Shown in pieces: positions 7,204 to 15,559 of a DNA stretch of 20,759 nucleotides. Where the stretch lies: assembly GCA_050309795.1 (NCBI GenBank), contig JBNRMW010000003.1, forward strand, positions 1 through 20,759. The letters run 5' to 3'. How positions within the stretch are numbered: position 1 is the first letter of the stretch; each line of letters begins with the position of its first letter. The position numbers and the translations under genes were made by a program. Under the pieces are notes generated by a model, which was not told where the DNA came from, ran no database searches, and saw only the letters and a program-made list of their open reading frames with translations. The DNA comes from JBNRMW01 sp050309795 (GTDB taxonomy: Bacteria > Bacillota_I > Bacilli_A > Erysipelotrichales > Erysipelotrichaceae).

Positions 7204-7581
7204 CTACTTCATGTAACTTACGGCATATTTTTGAATCAATTGCCCAATACGCTCAATCGTGTCACTCGACATACCATGAGCCATATAGTCGGCCTCTCGT
7301 TCAGCCACCCCTTCATCAACGCCTAAGACATGAATTAAGAACCCGCGTAGAATCGAATACTTCTTATTCAACTCTCGTCCTTTTTCTTTACCCACCTTGG
7401 TCAGCATGATGTTTTGGTAAGGTTCTTGAACGATATAACCCAATTGAATCAAAGATTTCAATGCTCTATTCACCGAAGGTTTACTCACCTTCAGCATATT
7501 CGCTACATCCGTTACACGGACGCCTTCTCCCTTATCAAGGCGAAAAATAGTTTCAAGATAATCTTCTGTGCTTGGTGTCAT
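7204..7581 (-). CDS. MntR/DtxR-family regulator with altered metal site
   Basis: The 125-residue protein matches the short, two-domain MntR type: a winged helix-turn-helix at about residues 1-70 (EDYLETIF, VTDVANMLKVSKPSVNRALKSL) and a helical dimerisation/metal domain after it (LRGFLIHVLGVDEG). Family members repress or activate metal-transport genes when Mn or Fe is bound. Aligned by eye to Bacillus subtilis MntR, the ligands Asp8, Glu11 and His103 appear conserved (Asp7, Glu10 and the His of YMAHG), but His77, Glu99 and Glu102 appear as Tyr, Asp and Ala. Metal response may therefore be changed or lost. The start at 7581 has GAGGT eight bases upstream. No metal transporter is nearby; the neighbour is the MacB-type exporter. 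Confidence 0.8.
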   Translation of the reverse strand: MTPSTEDYLETIFRLDKGEGVRVTDVANMLKVSKPSVNRALKSLIQLGYIVQEPYQNIMLTKVGKEKGRELNKKYSILRGFLIHVLGVDEGVAEREADYMAHGMSSDTIERIGQLIQKYAVSYMK

Positions 7582-7604
7582 GTGGTCAACCTCATTCCGT
7601 TTCT

Positions 7605-7634
7605 ATTATAGAACATTTCAAGAGAAAAGTTAAA
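7605..7634 (-). promoter_or_regulatory. Putative promoter of the MntR-like gene
   Basis: On the minus strand a consensus TATAAT (7605-7610) is preceded after 18 bases by a weak -35, TTTAAC (7629-7634). The start point would lie about 15-20 bases before the ATG. Confidence 0.55.
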
Positions 7635-7962
7635 CCTGACTAACAAATATTCGTTATAACTTGTTGTGATCTCAGACTAACGATGTTTTGGTAAGCACCA
7701 GCTAGTAACAAGACTAGTGTCTACACCTCTGACTATGCGTCGTCGTGTTAGAAAAAAAAGCATTATATACTCCCCCAACATTTTACCTCGCGGTCTAATA
7801 TGGGTTTAGAAAGGTGGTACACAATGCTTATAAGGATAGTATACATCAAATATGAGATGCCTCACAAGAACTTTATTATCATGTTACTTTTCATCTTTTC
7901 TTCCCAAGTAAATACAAGCATAAGCAAATGTCCCGACATTTTTATTAATAGTTATGAAAAGG
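7635..7962. other. Intergenic region without recognised gene
   Basis: About 330 bases separate the MntR-like gene from the nucleoside-operon terminator. A 60-codon plus-strand frame (7800-7982) exists but runs into the repeat at 7963 and shows no family resemblance. A small plus-strand hairpin (AAATGT, CCCG, ACATTT) lies at about 7926-7941. Nothing else is supported. Confidence 0.5.
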
Positions 7963-7991
7963 AAAAGGCGAATCTCCATTAGAAATCCGCC
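7957..7991 (-). terminator. Terminator of the purine nucleoside operon
   Basis: On the minus strand GGCGGATTTC, loop TAATG, GAGATTCGCC forms a 10-bp stem (with G-U pairs) followed by a T-rich tract TTTTCCTTTTC. The identical hairpin ends the PTS operon at 16920-16956. Confidence 0.85.
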
Positions 7992-8025
7992 TGAATAGAC
8001 ATAAGCTTCCGTTATTTAGTTTTGA
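7963..8025. repeat. 63-bp direct repeat, left copy
   Basis: This copy matches 16928-16990 at 60 of 63 positions (differences at 8008, 8010 and 8011) in the same orientation. It contains the terminator hairpin plus the last two sense codons and stop (Gln-Asn-stop) that end the EIIC gene in the right copy. Here they are a remnant outside any gene, 20 bases past the stop of the GATase-like gene. Confidence 0.9.
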
Positions 8026-8045
8026 CCCTATTGGATGAAGATATG

Positions 8046-8786
8046 CTAATTTTGCTTTAGAAAATCTACAAGATTATTCCAAAATATTTTAAATCCAGCC
8101 CAACTCATAAATTCATGAGATCCCCAATGTGGAGCACAATCTGATGTGAAAACCATTGATTTTCCTGAACCGTAAACTTGATATGCAATAAATGGATGTT
8201 CACCAATCGTCGCTAAAATTACAGAGTCATCTTTAGCTACTGTCTCATTGTAACCTAAAAAAACAGGCCAATCTGTCGGCATATTTTCAAATATTTCATG
8301 ATTGCTTTCAGAAACTTCAGGATTAATTCCTTCCGGCTTTTCAACTCGATCATCAAAATCTAAACAATGTACTGGTAATAGTTCTTGTAAAGGTGATTTC
8401 CCATACCGTCCTTTACTATCAATTCCAGTAAAGGACATATATCCACCAATCATTAGAAAGTTTCCACCCTTTCGGACATATTCTTTAATCATTTCCAATG
8501 GGTTCGCTACTGTTTTTCCTTCTAAAAAAACCTCATTAGGAAGCAGGAAGGAATTCGCCCCTACATCTGAAACCATTACAACATCATACACACTTAAAGC
8601 ATCCATCGATTTAGGAAACATTTCTCCAACCGCGTGTGCAGGGATATGCGTAATTTCGTGTTGTTCTAAAGCTTCAAATAATTTCTCAGCCCCAAATTCG
8701 TAGTGTGTACTAGTGAAAGTATCGTAACCTTTTTGATGGATTATGTGTTTAATCCAAGTTTCTCCAATAAATAAAATTTTCGCCAT
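8046..8786 (-). CDS. GATase1-like protein (putative glutamine amidotransferase family, no catalytic Cys)
   Basis: The 246-residue protein matches the family named 'putative glutamine amidotransferase' (GATase1-like, Pfam PF07090), with typical stretches FIGETWIKHIIHQKGYDTF, YDVVMVSDVGANSFLLP, GGNFLMIGGYMSFTGI, LLPVHCLDFDDRVE and FTSDCAPHWGSHEFM. The fold is that of class I amidotransferases and ThuA-like proteins. At the nucleophile-elbow position, however, the sequence reads GGYMSF, with no Cys, so glutamine hydrolysis there is unlikely and the true activity is unknown. It is the last gene of the purine nucleoside operon, 18 bases after the guanine-deaminase-like gene, and ends just before the shared terminator. 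A role in sugar or purine-breakdown metabolism is inferred from context only. No signal peptide or membrane segment is seen. Confidence 0.8.
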   Translation of the reverse strand: MAKILFIGETWIKHIIHQKGYDTFTSTHYEFGAEKLFEALEQHEITHIPAHAVGEMFPKSMDALSVYDVVMVSDVGANSFLLPNEVFLEGKTVANPLEMIKEYVRKGGNFLMIGGYMSFTGIDSKGRYGKSPLQELLPVHCLDFDDRVEKPEGINPEVSESNHEIFENMPTDWPVFLGYNETVAKDDSVILATIGEHPFIAYQVYGSGKSMVFTSDCAPHWGSHEFMSWAGFKIFWNNLVDFLKQN

Positions 8787-8804
8787 TTTTAATACCTTTC
8801 TAAA

Positions 8805-10061
8805 TTAATTAATATCTGGTTCTTCGATTTTATTACCATTATGGTATCGATAAATAATCTTTGATAAATCCGTTGAATAAATAAACCTTTCAAATCGTTG
8901 ATGTAAACTAAGACGTTGCTGTTTGTCATTAATGACTAAAACACTAAATTTGTATCCAGGTTCAATTACACCATATTCTCCAAAATACGACCCACTATTC
9001 TTGGTCATTAGTGCAAAGGCTTGTTCTAGAGACAGCCTCTTTGTGTCTTTTTCGACAGAAACAATATTTGAATATCTGCGAATTGATAATAGATTACTTA
9101 GGGGGTTTAATGTGCCACCACCACCAATGTCACTACCATATCCAACATTAATGCCCTCTTCCAATAATTCCACAACACTTATATTACGATCGCTTGGATT
9201 ATCACTAAGTGCTGTAGCACAATGAACGAGTGTTAACTTTTTCTCTTTTATAATTTCAAAATCAGTTTTACTAGCGGAAACACCGTGAATTACAAGTGAT
9301 TTTTCAGGTTCCAATAAGCTAAATTCATCATATACTTCCAAGTAACTTTGGTTAGGATATCGTCGTCTTAAATGCACATCATCAAATTCCCCTTCAGCAA
9401 AATGCAGTTGTAGTGGCGTTTTATGCACTTTAGCTAACTCACCTAAAGCTTTCATTAATTCTGAGCTACATGTCGGAATAAATTCTGGCGTAATAGCATA
9501 ATTTACCCTTTTGCTCAAAGATTCGCCAAACTCGATACCAACCACCGTTGATGCCAGCGACTTTTCTATGGTTTCTCTTGGCTTTCCAGTCAGACTTAAA
9601 TCACAATTCATTTTTCCAACATTTGCGGTGAGTCCACTCTTTTCAAGTCTATTCATTAAATCAATAGTTGGCTCTATTTCTATTGCTGTTAGAATGGAAG
9701 AACACATTATCCCTGAATACCATAAATCATGCACTAGATTTTTATTCGCATCAATATACTCATCTTCATAGTCATATCGTTTTTCCGAAGCATAAAGCAC
9801 CTTTTCAAAAAAATCATTTAATGGTAAATCATAACCTAAACCACGAATGTTGTACTGCGACGCATGCAAATGCAAATCAGAAAAAATCGGTATCATCAAA
9901 AATTCAGAAAAATCAATAAATGAATTGTTCGGTTTCTTATCTGAAATAGCCAAAATAGTTCCACTTCGATCCACAGAAATATATTTTCCGACTTCGCAAA
10001 CAAGTTTATTATTTGAAGAAATCGTAACATAATTACACAAATAGGTCCTAATCATTATCAT
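8805..10061 (-). CDS. guaD: Guanine deaminase-like amidohydrolase
   Basis: The roughly 418-residue protein belongs to the metal-dependent amidohydrolase superfamily and most resembles guanine deaminase, which converts guanine to xanthine and ammonia. Visible features are the HxH metal motif with the substrate loop SDLHLHASQYNIRGLGYDLPL (His64 and His66), the GKMNCDLS stretch, PEFIPTCSSELM, the third metal His in LHFAEGEFDDVHL, IHGVS, VHCATALS and the metal Asp in GYGSDIGGG. The spacing and the RG.G.DLPL loop are typical of GuaD. The start overlaps the end of the upstream permease gene; ATG at 10061 or 10055 are both possible, and a TTG at 10067 is less likely. Translational coupling is probable. 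In this operon it would act on guanine released from guanosine by DeoD. A related base deaminase specificity is the main alternative. Confidence 0.8.
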   Translation of the reverse strand: MIMIRTYLCNYVTISSNNKLVCEVGKYISVDRSGTILAISDKKPNNSFIDFSEFLMIPIFSDLHLHASQYNIRGLGYDLPLNDFFEKVLYASEKRYDYEDEYIDANKNLVHDLWYSGIMCSSILTAIEIEPTIDLMNRLEKSGLTANVGKMNCDLSLTGKPRETIEKSLASTVVGIEFGESLSKRVNYAITPEFIPTCSSELMKALGELAKVHKTPLQLHFAEGEFDDVHLRRRYPNQSYLEVYDEFSLLEPEKSLVIHGVSASKTDFEIIKEKKLTLVHCATALSDNPSDRNISVVELLEEGINVGYGSDIGGGGTLNPLSNLLSIRRYSNIVSVEKDTKRLSLEQAFALMTKNSGSYFGEYGVIEPGYKFSVLVINDKQQRLSLHQRFERFIYSTDLSKIIYRYHNGNKIEEPDIN

Positions 10062-10989
10062 CACCAACTGTCATTCTCTTTTGAATTTTTCTGTTTCTTT
10101 GAATTGAATAAATGGTTATCCCGATAATTGTTGTAGCATATGGAAGCATTTGAATAAACTGTGGCGGAATCTTTAATGTTTGGAGTGAATTAGCTGCAGC
10201 ATCAGCTGCACCAAATATCAACGACGCAAACAATGTACCTAGAGGAAGTTGATTACCCATTGCATTTGCAGCTATGCCGATGAAACCTCTACCAGACGTC
10301 ATGTTTGCTGTAAATCCATTCATATAACCCATAGATAGGAAGACTCCAGCAGATGCAGCAAAAACACCAGCTATCATTAACGCCAACATACGTGTTTTAA
10401 AGACACTAACACCAACAGACACTAAGGCATCTGGATTTTCACCAGAAACTCTTAGTCTGACACCTTGACGCGTTTTGAACATAAAAATATGTGAAACGAT
10501 GACAGCAATGATAGCTAGATAAGTTATAACGTTATGGCCAGAGAAAATGGTTCCAATGACTGGAATATCTCTAATAATTGGCAAGGAAACACTAGGCAAT
10601 ACTTTGCTTTCAAGTCCAATCGAATTTCCTTTACTTCCTGTTAGCATAAATAGCGCGAAAACTGTTCCTCCTTGTGCAAGGACATTTAATGCTAGGCCTG
10701 ATAAAACACTATTAGCATTCAATTTCAATGTTAAAAAACCAAGAAATAATGATAAAATGACACCCAAACAAACGGCTAGAAAGTACCCAATCCATGCACT
10801 TTGAAAAATACTTGAACTAACAACACCAAGTAATGCACTCGATAACATAACTCCTTCTATTGAGACATTAATAACTCCAGATCTTTCTGAAAAAACCGCA
10901 GCTAAACCAGCGAGTATAATGGGCGTGCTTACTCTAAGAATTGAGTGCAAAAAACCGGAAGACAAAATAATTTCTAATACTTGTTGCAT
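10048..10989 (-). CDS. nupQ: Nucleoside ABC transporter permease (NupQ/BMP type)
   Basis: The 313-residue hydrophobic protein is a branched-chain/ribose-type permease of the BMP-nucleoside transporter group. Features include the N-terminal STPIILAGLAAVFSERSGVINVSIEGVML and, near the end, GFIGIAANAMGNQLPLGTLFASLIFG, typical of NupQ/YufQ-like subunits, with about eight to ten membrane segments. It pairs with the other permease encoded upstream to form the channel, energised by the duplex ATPase. The ATG at 10989 follows a strong AAGGAGG site. It is 25 bases after the preceding permease and overlaps the guaD-like start, so coupled translation is likely. Confidence 0.9.
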   Translation of the reverse strand: MQQVLEIILSSGFLHSILRVSTPIILAGLAAVFSERSGVINVSIEGVMLSSALLGVVSSSIFQSAWIGYFLAVCLGVILSLFLGFLTLKLNANSVLSGLALNVLAQGGTVFALFMLTGSKGNSIGLESKVLPSVSLPIIRDIPVIGTIFSGHNVITYLAIIAVIVSHIFMFKTRQGVRLRVSGENPDALVSVGVSVFKTRMLALMIAGVFAASAGVFLSMGYMNGFTANMTSGRGFIGIAANAMGNQLPLGTLFASLIFGAADAAANSLQTLKIPPQFIQMLPYATTIIGITIYSIQRNRKIQKRMTVGDDND

Positions 10990-11014
10990 ATTCTTCCTCC
11001 TTCCCTTAAATTGA

Positions 11015-12094
11015 TCATTTTGCTAACTCCTTTGTTTCATCTACTAACTGATTGTCTTGACTATTTTTATTCAATTTTCGTCTTCTTAAAATTAAATTTG
11101 CTGTAACCATTATCATGATTAAACCTTGAATAATATAAACCATCTCATTAGGAACAGAGCTAGTTCTTGCCATGATATCTGTTGCAGTTCTTATATAAGC
11201 CATAAATAGTGCACTAATAGGAACTAACGCCGGATTATTTGAAGCTAAAATTGCTACCGTCATTCCATCAAAACCTAAACCAGGCGAAGCTTGCCACAAA
11301 TATCGATCGTACATCCCCATAATTTCGACTGAACCACCGATACCAGCTAAAGCTCCCCCAATTATTTGAACTAAAAACATAATCATAAATACTTTTATTC
11401 CAGAATATCTTGAAAATTCCTTATTATATCCAACCATACGTACGCTGTACCCCGTTTTTGTTTTAAACAAAAACAGGTACGTTAAAACCGTTGCTATTAG
11501 TGCAATTACAATACCTAAATGTATCCTAGTTCCTTCAATTAATATCGGAAGCTTAAAGCTCTCTGGTATAAGGTGAGAAGCAAGATATCCAGAACTTGGA
11601 TCTCTAACAACATTCAATAATATGTATGTTGAAAAGAAAACAATCATTGAATTTTGCATCATAGAAACAACGAATTCGTTAACTTGCCATTTGGATTTAA
11701 GAATTGCGGGTATAAATGCACCTAGAATACCAGCAATAGCACCAACTATTACTCCAGCTAATAGAGACACCCCAAAAGGTAAATTCACATTCAAGGAAAA
11801 GTATGTCGTTGCTAGTCCGCCAAGGATAAATGATCCATCTGCTACCAAGCTAAATTGTTGTGCTTGGAACATGACACTTGCAGCTAATCCGGTAAAAATA
11901 AGTGGTATCGTTTTTTCAATGATATTTCCCATTCTTCTAAAACTTGAAAATGGTCCGGTTATGAAGTTTCTAATCGTATTCCAAGGATCGTCCGAAATTA
12001 TGATAATGATCGCAAATGAAATCGCAAGTGCTAAAGTTACAGCAATAATTATTCCTGAAAGCTTCTTCCAATCAATTTTGTGACTGCGCATCAT
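11015..12094 (-). CDS. nupP: Nucleoside ABC transporter permease (NupP/BMP type)
   Basis: This 359-residue membrane protein is the partner permease of the BMP-family nucleoside transporter. Characteristic stretches are EKTIPLIFTGLAASVMFQAQQFSLVADGSFILG near the N-terminus, the cytoplasmic coupling region TGYSVRMVGYNKEFSRYSGI and GLGFDGMTVAILASNNP near the C-terminus. About nine or ten membrane segments are expected. The start overlaps the end of the ATPase gene by 23 bases, with GAGGAGA a few bases ahead of two tandem ATG codons, pointing to coupled translation. The tail after the last membrane segment is short and basic (LRRRKLNKN), consistent with the cytoplasm. Confidence 0.9.
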   Translation of the reverse strand: MMRSHKIDWKKLSGIIIAVTLALAISFAIIIIISDDPWNTIRNFITGPFSSFRRMGNIIEKTIPLIFTGLAASVMFQAQQFSLVADGSFILGGLATTYFSLNVNLPFGVSLLAGVIVGAIAGILGAFIPAILKSKWQVNEFVVSMMQNSMIVFFSTYILLNVVRDPSSGYLASHLIPESFKLPILIEGTRIHLGIVIALIATVLTYLFLFKTKTGYSVRMVGYNKEFSRYSGIKVFMIMFLVQIIGGALAGIGGSVEIMGMYDRYLWQASPGLGFDGMTVAILASNNPALVPISALFMAYIRTATDIMARTSSVPNEMVYIIQGLIMIMVTANLILRRRKLNKNSQDNQLVDETKELAK

Positions 12095-13628
12095 TCTCTC
12101 CTCCCAATATATTGTCTTTTCTCAAACCTAGCATGTAGTATCCCAGTTCTTCTTCGCTAACCTCTTTATTGGAATCAAAGAATCCAGTTATTTCACCATC
12201 ATACATAACAACGATTTTGTCTGATAGCTCGAGAATCTCATTTAAATCAGATGAAACCATTAAGACCGCAACTTTTTCTTCTCTCAATTTTAAAAGATTT
12301 CTATAAATAAACTCTGCAGAGCCCACATCTACGCCTCTCGTTGGTTGATTCGCAACTAGTAATTTAGGATTTGAAGAAATCTCTCTTGCTATAACTACTT
12401 TTTGCATATTACCGCCTGAAAGCATCCGAACCGTTGAAAAAATACTTCCTGTTAAAACAACAAATTGTTCAACTAGTTTTTCACTAAGATTTTTTATTTT
12501 AGAATCACTAAAAAATATCCCGTTTTTGATACTCTTATCCTCTAATTTGGTGGATATTAAGTTTTCTGAAATTGTTGCATCAAGAGCAACGCCCTGATGA
12601 ATTCGATCTTCTGAGATGTGAGATAATCCTAATTCTCTTATTTGTTTAATGCTCTTATTCTTTATGTTTTTTCCGTTTATGATAACATCTCCCTCATAAA
12701 CTTGACTAAGACCGCAGATAATATTCACTAAATCAGATTGACCATTGCCTTCTACACCAGCGACTCCCACAATTTCTCCGCCTTTTAAAGAGAGAGATAA
12801 ATTGTTAATTACCATTTTTCCAAAACTATTACGATATGAAAGATTCTTGATTGATAAAACTTCCGATGCAGTTTGAATAGTTGACTTTTCAAAGTGCTTG
12901 ATTATATCACGGCCAACCATTAATCTTGAAATTTCATTTTCGGAAATTTCACTATTCAAATAAGTACCAACAGTTTTTCCTTTTCTAATAATCGTTATCC
13001 GATCAGAAATTCTCTTTACTTCATCCAGTTTGTGCGAAATAAAAACGACGGTTTGACCTTGTTCCTTAAACGCAATTAATTGTTCAAACAATTCTTCGGT
13101 TTCTTGAGGCGTTAATACTGCTGTTGGTTCATCTAGGATTAATATCTTTGCTCCTCGCGCAAGAGCTTTTAAAATCTCAACTTTTTGTTTTTCACCCACT
13201 GAGATATCTCTAACACGACTTTTTGGATTTAACTTAAAATTATATTTTTTTGCGAGTTCTTTGGTTTCATTGTTCATTCGTTCATAATCGATAAACACAC
13301 CCTTTTTAGGCTCAATTCCGAGAAAAACATTCTGAGCTATCGATAATGAATCAACAAGTTTAAAGTGCTGGTGAACCATCCCAATACCTAATTCAATTGC
13401 ATGTGAAGGAGACTGGAAATTTACGAGTTTTCCATCTAAATAAACTTGACCCTCTGTTGGTTGAATCTCACCGAAAATGATATTCATCAATGTTGATTTT
13501 CCAGCACCATTTTCACCAGTAATAGCATGTATCTCTGCTTTTTTAAGATCCATTGAAATACCATCATTAGCGACAACACCGTTATCATAGATTTTGACTA
13601 CATCATTTAATTCTAAAACTGTATCCAT
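12072..13628 (-). CDS. nupO: Nucleoside ABC transporter, duplex ATP-binding protein (NupO type)
   Basis: The 518-residue protein contains two ATPase domains in tandem, as in sugar and nucleoside importers. In the first, Walker A is GENGAGKST (38-46), the signature is SVGEKQKVEI and Walker B ILILDEPT. In the second, Walker A is altered to GVEGNGQSD, the signature is LSGGNMQKVVIARE and Walker B reads LLVANQPTRGVDVG, a pattern usual for this family, so one ATP site is probably catalytic and the other structural. It energises the two permeases downstream. The start at 13628 follows AGGAGG. The gene is separated from the lipoprotein gene by a strong hairpin at 13652-13681, so its expression may be lower than that of the lipoprotein. 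It is more AT-rich than the exporter and PTS genes: 15 G+C in the 60 bases at 12481-12540. Confidence 0.92.
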   Translation of the reverse strand: MDTVLELNDVVKIYDNGVVANDGISMDLKKAEIHAITGENGAGKSTLMNIIFGEIQPTEGQVYLDGKLVNFQSPSHAIELGIGMVHQHFKLVDSLSIAQNVFLGIEPKKGVFIDYERMNNETKELAKKYNFKLNPKSRVRDISVGEKQKVEILKALARGAKILILDEPTAVLTPQETEELFEQLIAFKEQGQTVVFISHKLDEVKRISDRITIIRKGKTVGTYLNSEISENEISRLMVGRDIIKHFEKSTIQTASEVLSIKNLSYRNSFGKMVINNLSLSLKGGEIVGVAGVEGNGQSDLVNIICGLSQVYEGDVIINGKNIKNKSIKQIRELGLSHISEDRIHQGVALDATISENLISTKLEDKSIKNGIFFSDSKIKNLSEKLVEQFVVLTGSIFSTVRMLSGGNMQKVVIAREISSNPKLLVANQPTRGVDVGSAEFIYRNLLKLREEKVAVLMVSSDLNEILELSDKIVVMYDGEITGFFDSNKEVSEEELGYYMLGLRKDNILGGENDAQSQN

Positions 13629-13651
13629 ATAACCTCCTATTCATTCAAAAG

Positions 13652-13681
13652 GAGAGTTTTGCACTTTCATGCAAAACTCTC
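13652..13681 (-). terminator. Intra-operon hairpin, probable attenuator or mRNA stabiliser
   Basis: GAGAGTTTTGCA and its exact complement (12 bp) enclose a 6-base loop. On the minus strand it is followed only by CCTTTTG, a weak T tract. It starts a few bases after the bmp lipoprotein stop and ends just before the ATPase ribosome site, where partial termination or 3'-end protection would give more binding protein than transporter. Confidence 0.75.
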
Positions 13682-13689
13682 AGAAACTA

Positions 13690-14796
13690 CTATGGTCTAA
13701 CTGAATCTACGATATCGCTCACTTCTTGAGTAGTAAGCCCAAACGCTGATGTAACAGTAACGCTTCCATTAACAATTGAATCATAAGCATCATCTATTAG
13801 CGCTTTTGTTTCATCATCCACTAGTGCATCAAAATATTGATTATCACTAAGTCCAACTGCATTTTCTTGAATTCCAAGTTTTTCTTCTGATCCTAGTGGC
13901 AGTTTTCCTTCAGCATTTAATTCGAATGAACGAACTAACGATTCTGCAACGTTCTTCATCACTGATACCGGAATAACATTTGCTTGTTCAGGGTCTGTGT
14001 CATGATAGAGCATTGCCTGGTCTGAGTCGACTCCAATAGCAAAATTACCAGATTCTTTTGCAGCTTCTAATGTTCCAATACCAGATGCACCAGCTGCTGT
14101 AAATACAAAGTCTGCTCCTTGATTATATTGCGCTAATGCCATTTCTTTAGCCCTAGGACTATCTGCGAAGCTACCGACATAACCAACTAATACCTTTATA
14201 TCTGGATTTACGGATTGCGCACCTTCAATGTATCCAATTAAGAAATCATTAATCCCTGCTCCATCTGCTCCGCCTAAAAATCCTAAAATACCAGTTTCAG
14301 ACATATTAGCAGCCATAACTCCAGCGAGATAGGACGCTTCATTTACTTTGTAGTTAATCGAATATACGTTTTCGAATTTATCGATCGTATAATCAACCGC
14401 TGCATCAAATAAAATATACTTAACATCAGGGAATTCTGGTGCTACATTTTGGAACGGTTCTTGTAACTGCCAACCAGAACCAATAATGAAATCATAACCA
14501 TCTTCTGAGAAATCAAGGACATTTGTTTCGAAAACAGTAGCATCTGTACCCATTTCTACAACTTGAACTGTCACGTTCTCGTATTTTTCTAAAATTCTGT
14601 CTGTTCCCTCTTTTGCGGAATCTAGGAACGACATATCACCTAGATTACCGGATAATAATAAAGCAACCCTTACGGTTTCTTCACCGCTGCCCGTCTCTGT
14701 ATCGGTTTCTTTTCCTGTAGATGGTCCACACGCCACCAATACTAAAGTCAAAATCATGAGTAATATAATAGACTTAAATTTATTTCCTGTATTCAT
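13690..14796 (-). CDS. bmpA: BMP-family nucleoside-binding lipoprotein
   Basis: The 368-residue protein is the extracellular substrate-binding component of the nucleoside ABC importer. The N-terminus has a positive region, a hydrophobic core and the lipobox LVAC with Cys23 as the lipid-attachment residue, followed by a Gly/Ser/Thr/Glu linker. The mature part matches the Bmp/PnrA family (VRVALLLSGNLGDMSFLDSA, DFIIGSGWQLQEPFQNVAPEFPDVKYI, GFLGGADGAGINDFLIGYIEGA, GADFVFTAAGASGIG, AIGVDSDQ), which binds purine and sometimes pyrimidine nucleosides. The start follows AGGAGG. It lies between deoD and the ATPase gene. Its neighbour DeoD and the guanine-deaminase-like gene point to purine nucleosides such as guanosine and inosine. 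Confidence 0.92.
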   Translation of the reverse strand: MNTGNKFKSIILLMILTLVLVACGPSTGKETDTETGSGEETVRVALLLSGNLGDMSFLDSAKEGTDRILEKYENVTVQVVEMGTDATVFETNVLDFSEDGYDFIIGSGWQLQEPFQNVAPEFPDVKYILFDAAVDYTIDKFENVYSINYKVNEASYLAGVMAANMSETGILGFLGGADGAGINDFLIGYIEGAQSVNPDIKVLVGYVGSFADSPRAKEMALAQYNQGADFVFTAAGASGIGTLEAAKESGNFAIGVDSDQAMLYHDTDPEQANVIPVSVMKNVAESLVRSFELNAEGKLPLGSEEKLGIQENAVGLSDNQYFDALVDDETKALIDDAYDSIVNGSVTVTSAFGLTTQEVSDIVDSVRP

Positions 14797-14830
14797 ATCT
14801 TTTCCTCCTTATATTTGAATACTTAAAACC

Positions 14831-15556
14831 TTATTCAGGGGCGATTTCTAGCGCCAATTCCATCATTTGGGTATATCCCTCTTGTCGCATTTTTGAGCTA
14901 TCCTTTTGATTTGTTTCTTCACTATCACTTATTGTAAAAATAGCTAATGCTCTTTTACCCAGTTTTCTTGCTACTGTGTATAGACCCGCAGATTCCATAT
15001 CTGCAGCTATGGCTCCATATTGTTTGAATTTTTCAATAGCTGCTTTAGATTCTTCTTCATCATAAAACTGATCACCGCAAACAACCATTCCTGCGTGAGC
15101 GGTTATGTTCATTTCTTTAGCTTTAAAATAAGCTTCTAGCATCAAATCAAAATCAGGTGTTGGACAAAAGTTGAATCTCCCAAATGAACCATGTGTCATT
15201 GAAGAATCAGAACTTGCTGCTGTCGCAATGATCACATCTTTTAATCCCACAAAATTTTGTAAACTTCCTGAAGTACCAATTCGAATAATAGTTTCAACTT
15301 CATAGAAAGCGAATAATTCATGATAATAAATCAAAGCAGACGGAATTCCCATACCGGACCCCATAACGGAAACCCTTTTTCCTTTGTAATATCCCGTATA
15401 ACCTAGCATTCCTCGTACTCCATTAAATTGCTTCACATCGTCTAGATACGTTTCAGCAATAAATTTAGCGCGCAATGGATCCCCAGGCATTAATACAGTG
15501 TTCGCTATTTCATCTACTGATGTTGCCTCAATGTGCGGCGTTGGAATTTTTTTCAT
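14831..15556 (-). CDS. deoD: Purine nucleoside phosphorylase, DeoD type
   Basis: The 241-residue enzyme cleaves purine (deoxy)ribonucleosides with phosphate to the free base and (deoxy)ribose-1-phosphate. Family landmarks are the N-terminal PTPHIEA (His8, which completes a neighbouring subunit's active site in the hexamer), the phosphate loop LMPGDPLRAK, GVRGMLGYTG, VMGSGMGIPSA, IRIGTSGS, the ribose-binding ADMESAGLY, and the catalytic Asp in ISDSEE (usually SDH in the family). An Arg in SSKMRQEGYTQMM occupies the place of the second catalytic residue. Length is normal. The ATG at 15556 follows AGGAGG and starts three bases after the regulator's stop, so the two are co-translated. In this operon it processes the imported nucleosides. 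Confidence 0.95.
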   Translation of the reverse strand: MKKIPTPHIEATSVDEIANTVLMPGDPLRAKFIAETYLDDVKQFNGVRGMLGYTGYYKGKRVSVMGSGMGIPSALIYYHELFAFYEVETIIRIGTSGSLQNFVGLKDVIIATAASSDSSMTHGSFGRFNFCPTPDFDLMLEAYFKAKEMNITAHAGMVVCGDQFYDEEESKAAIEKFKQYGAIAADMESAGLYTVARKLGKRALAIFTISDSEETNQKDSSKMRQEGYTQMMELALEIAPE

Positions 15557-15559
15557 ATT

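Noticed and set aside
7800..7982. Plus-strand frame of 60 codons between the MntR-like gene and the nucleoside operon
   Set aside because: It has no family resemblance, and its end runs through the repeated terminator, which is non-coding in the second copy.
8302..8703. Plus-strand frame of 133 codons
   Set aside because: It lies wholly opposite the GATase-like gene, has no ribosome site and no recognisable domain; it is a shadow frame.
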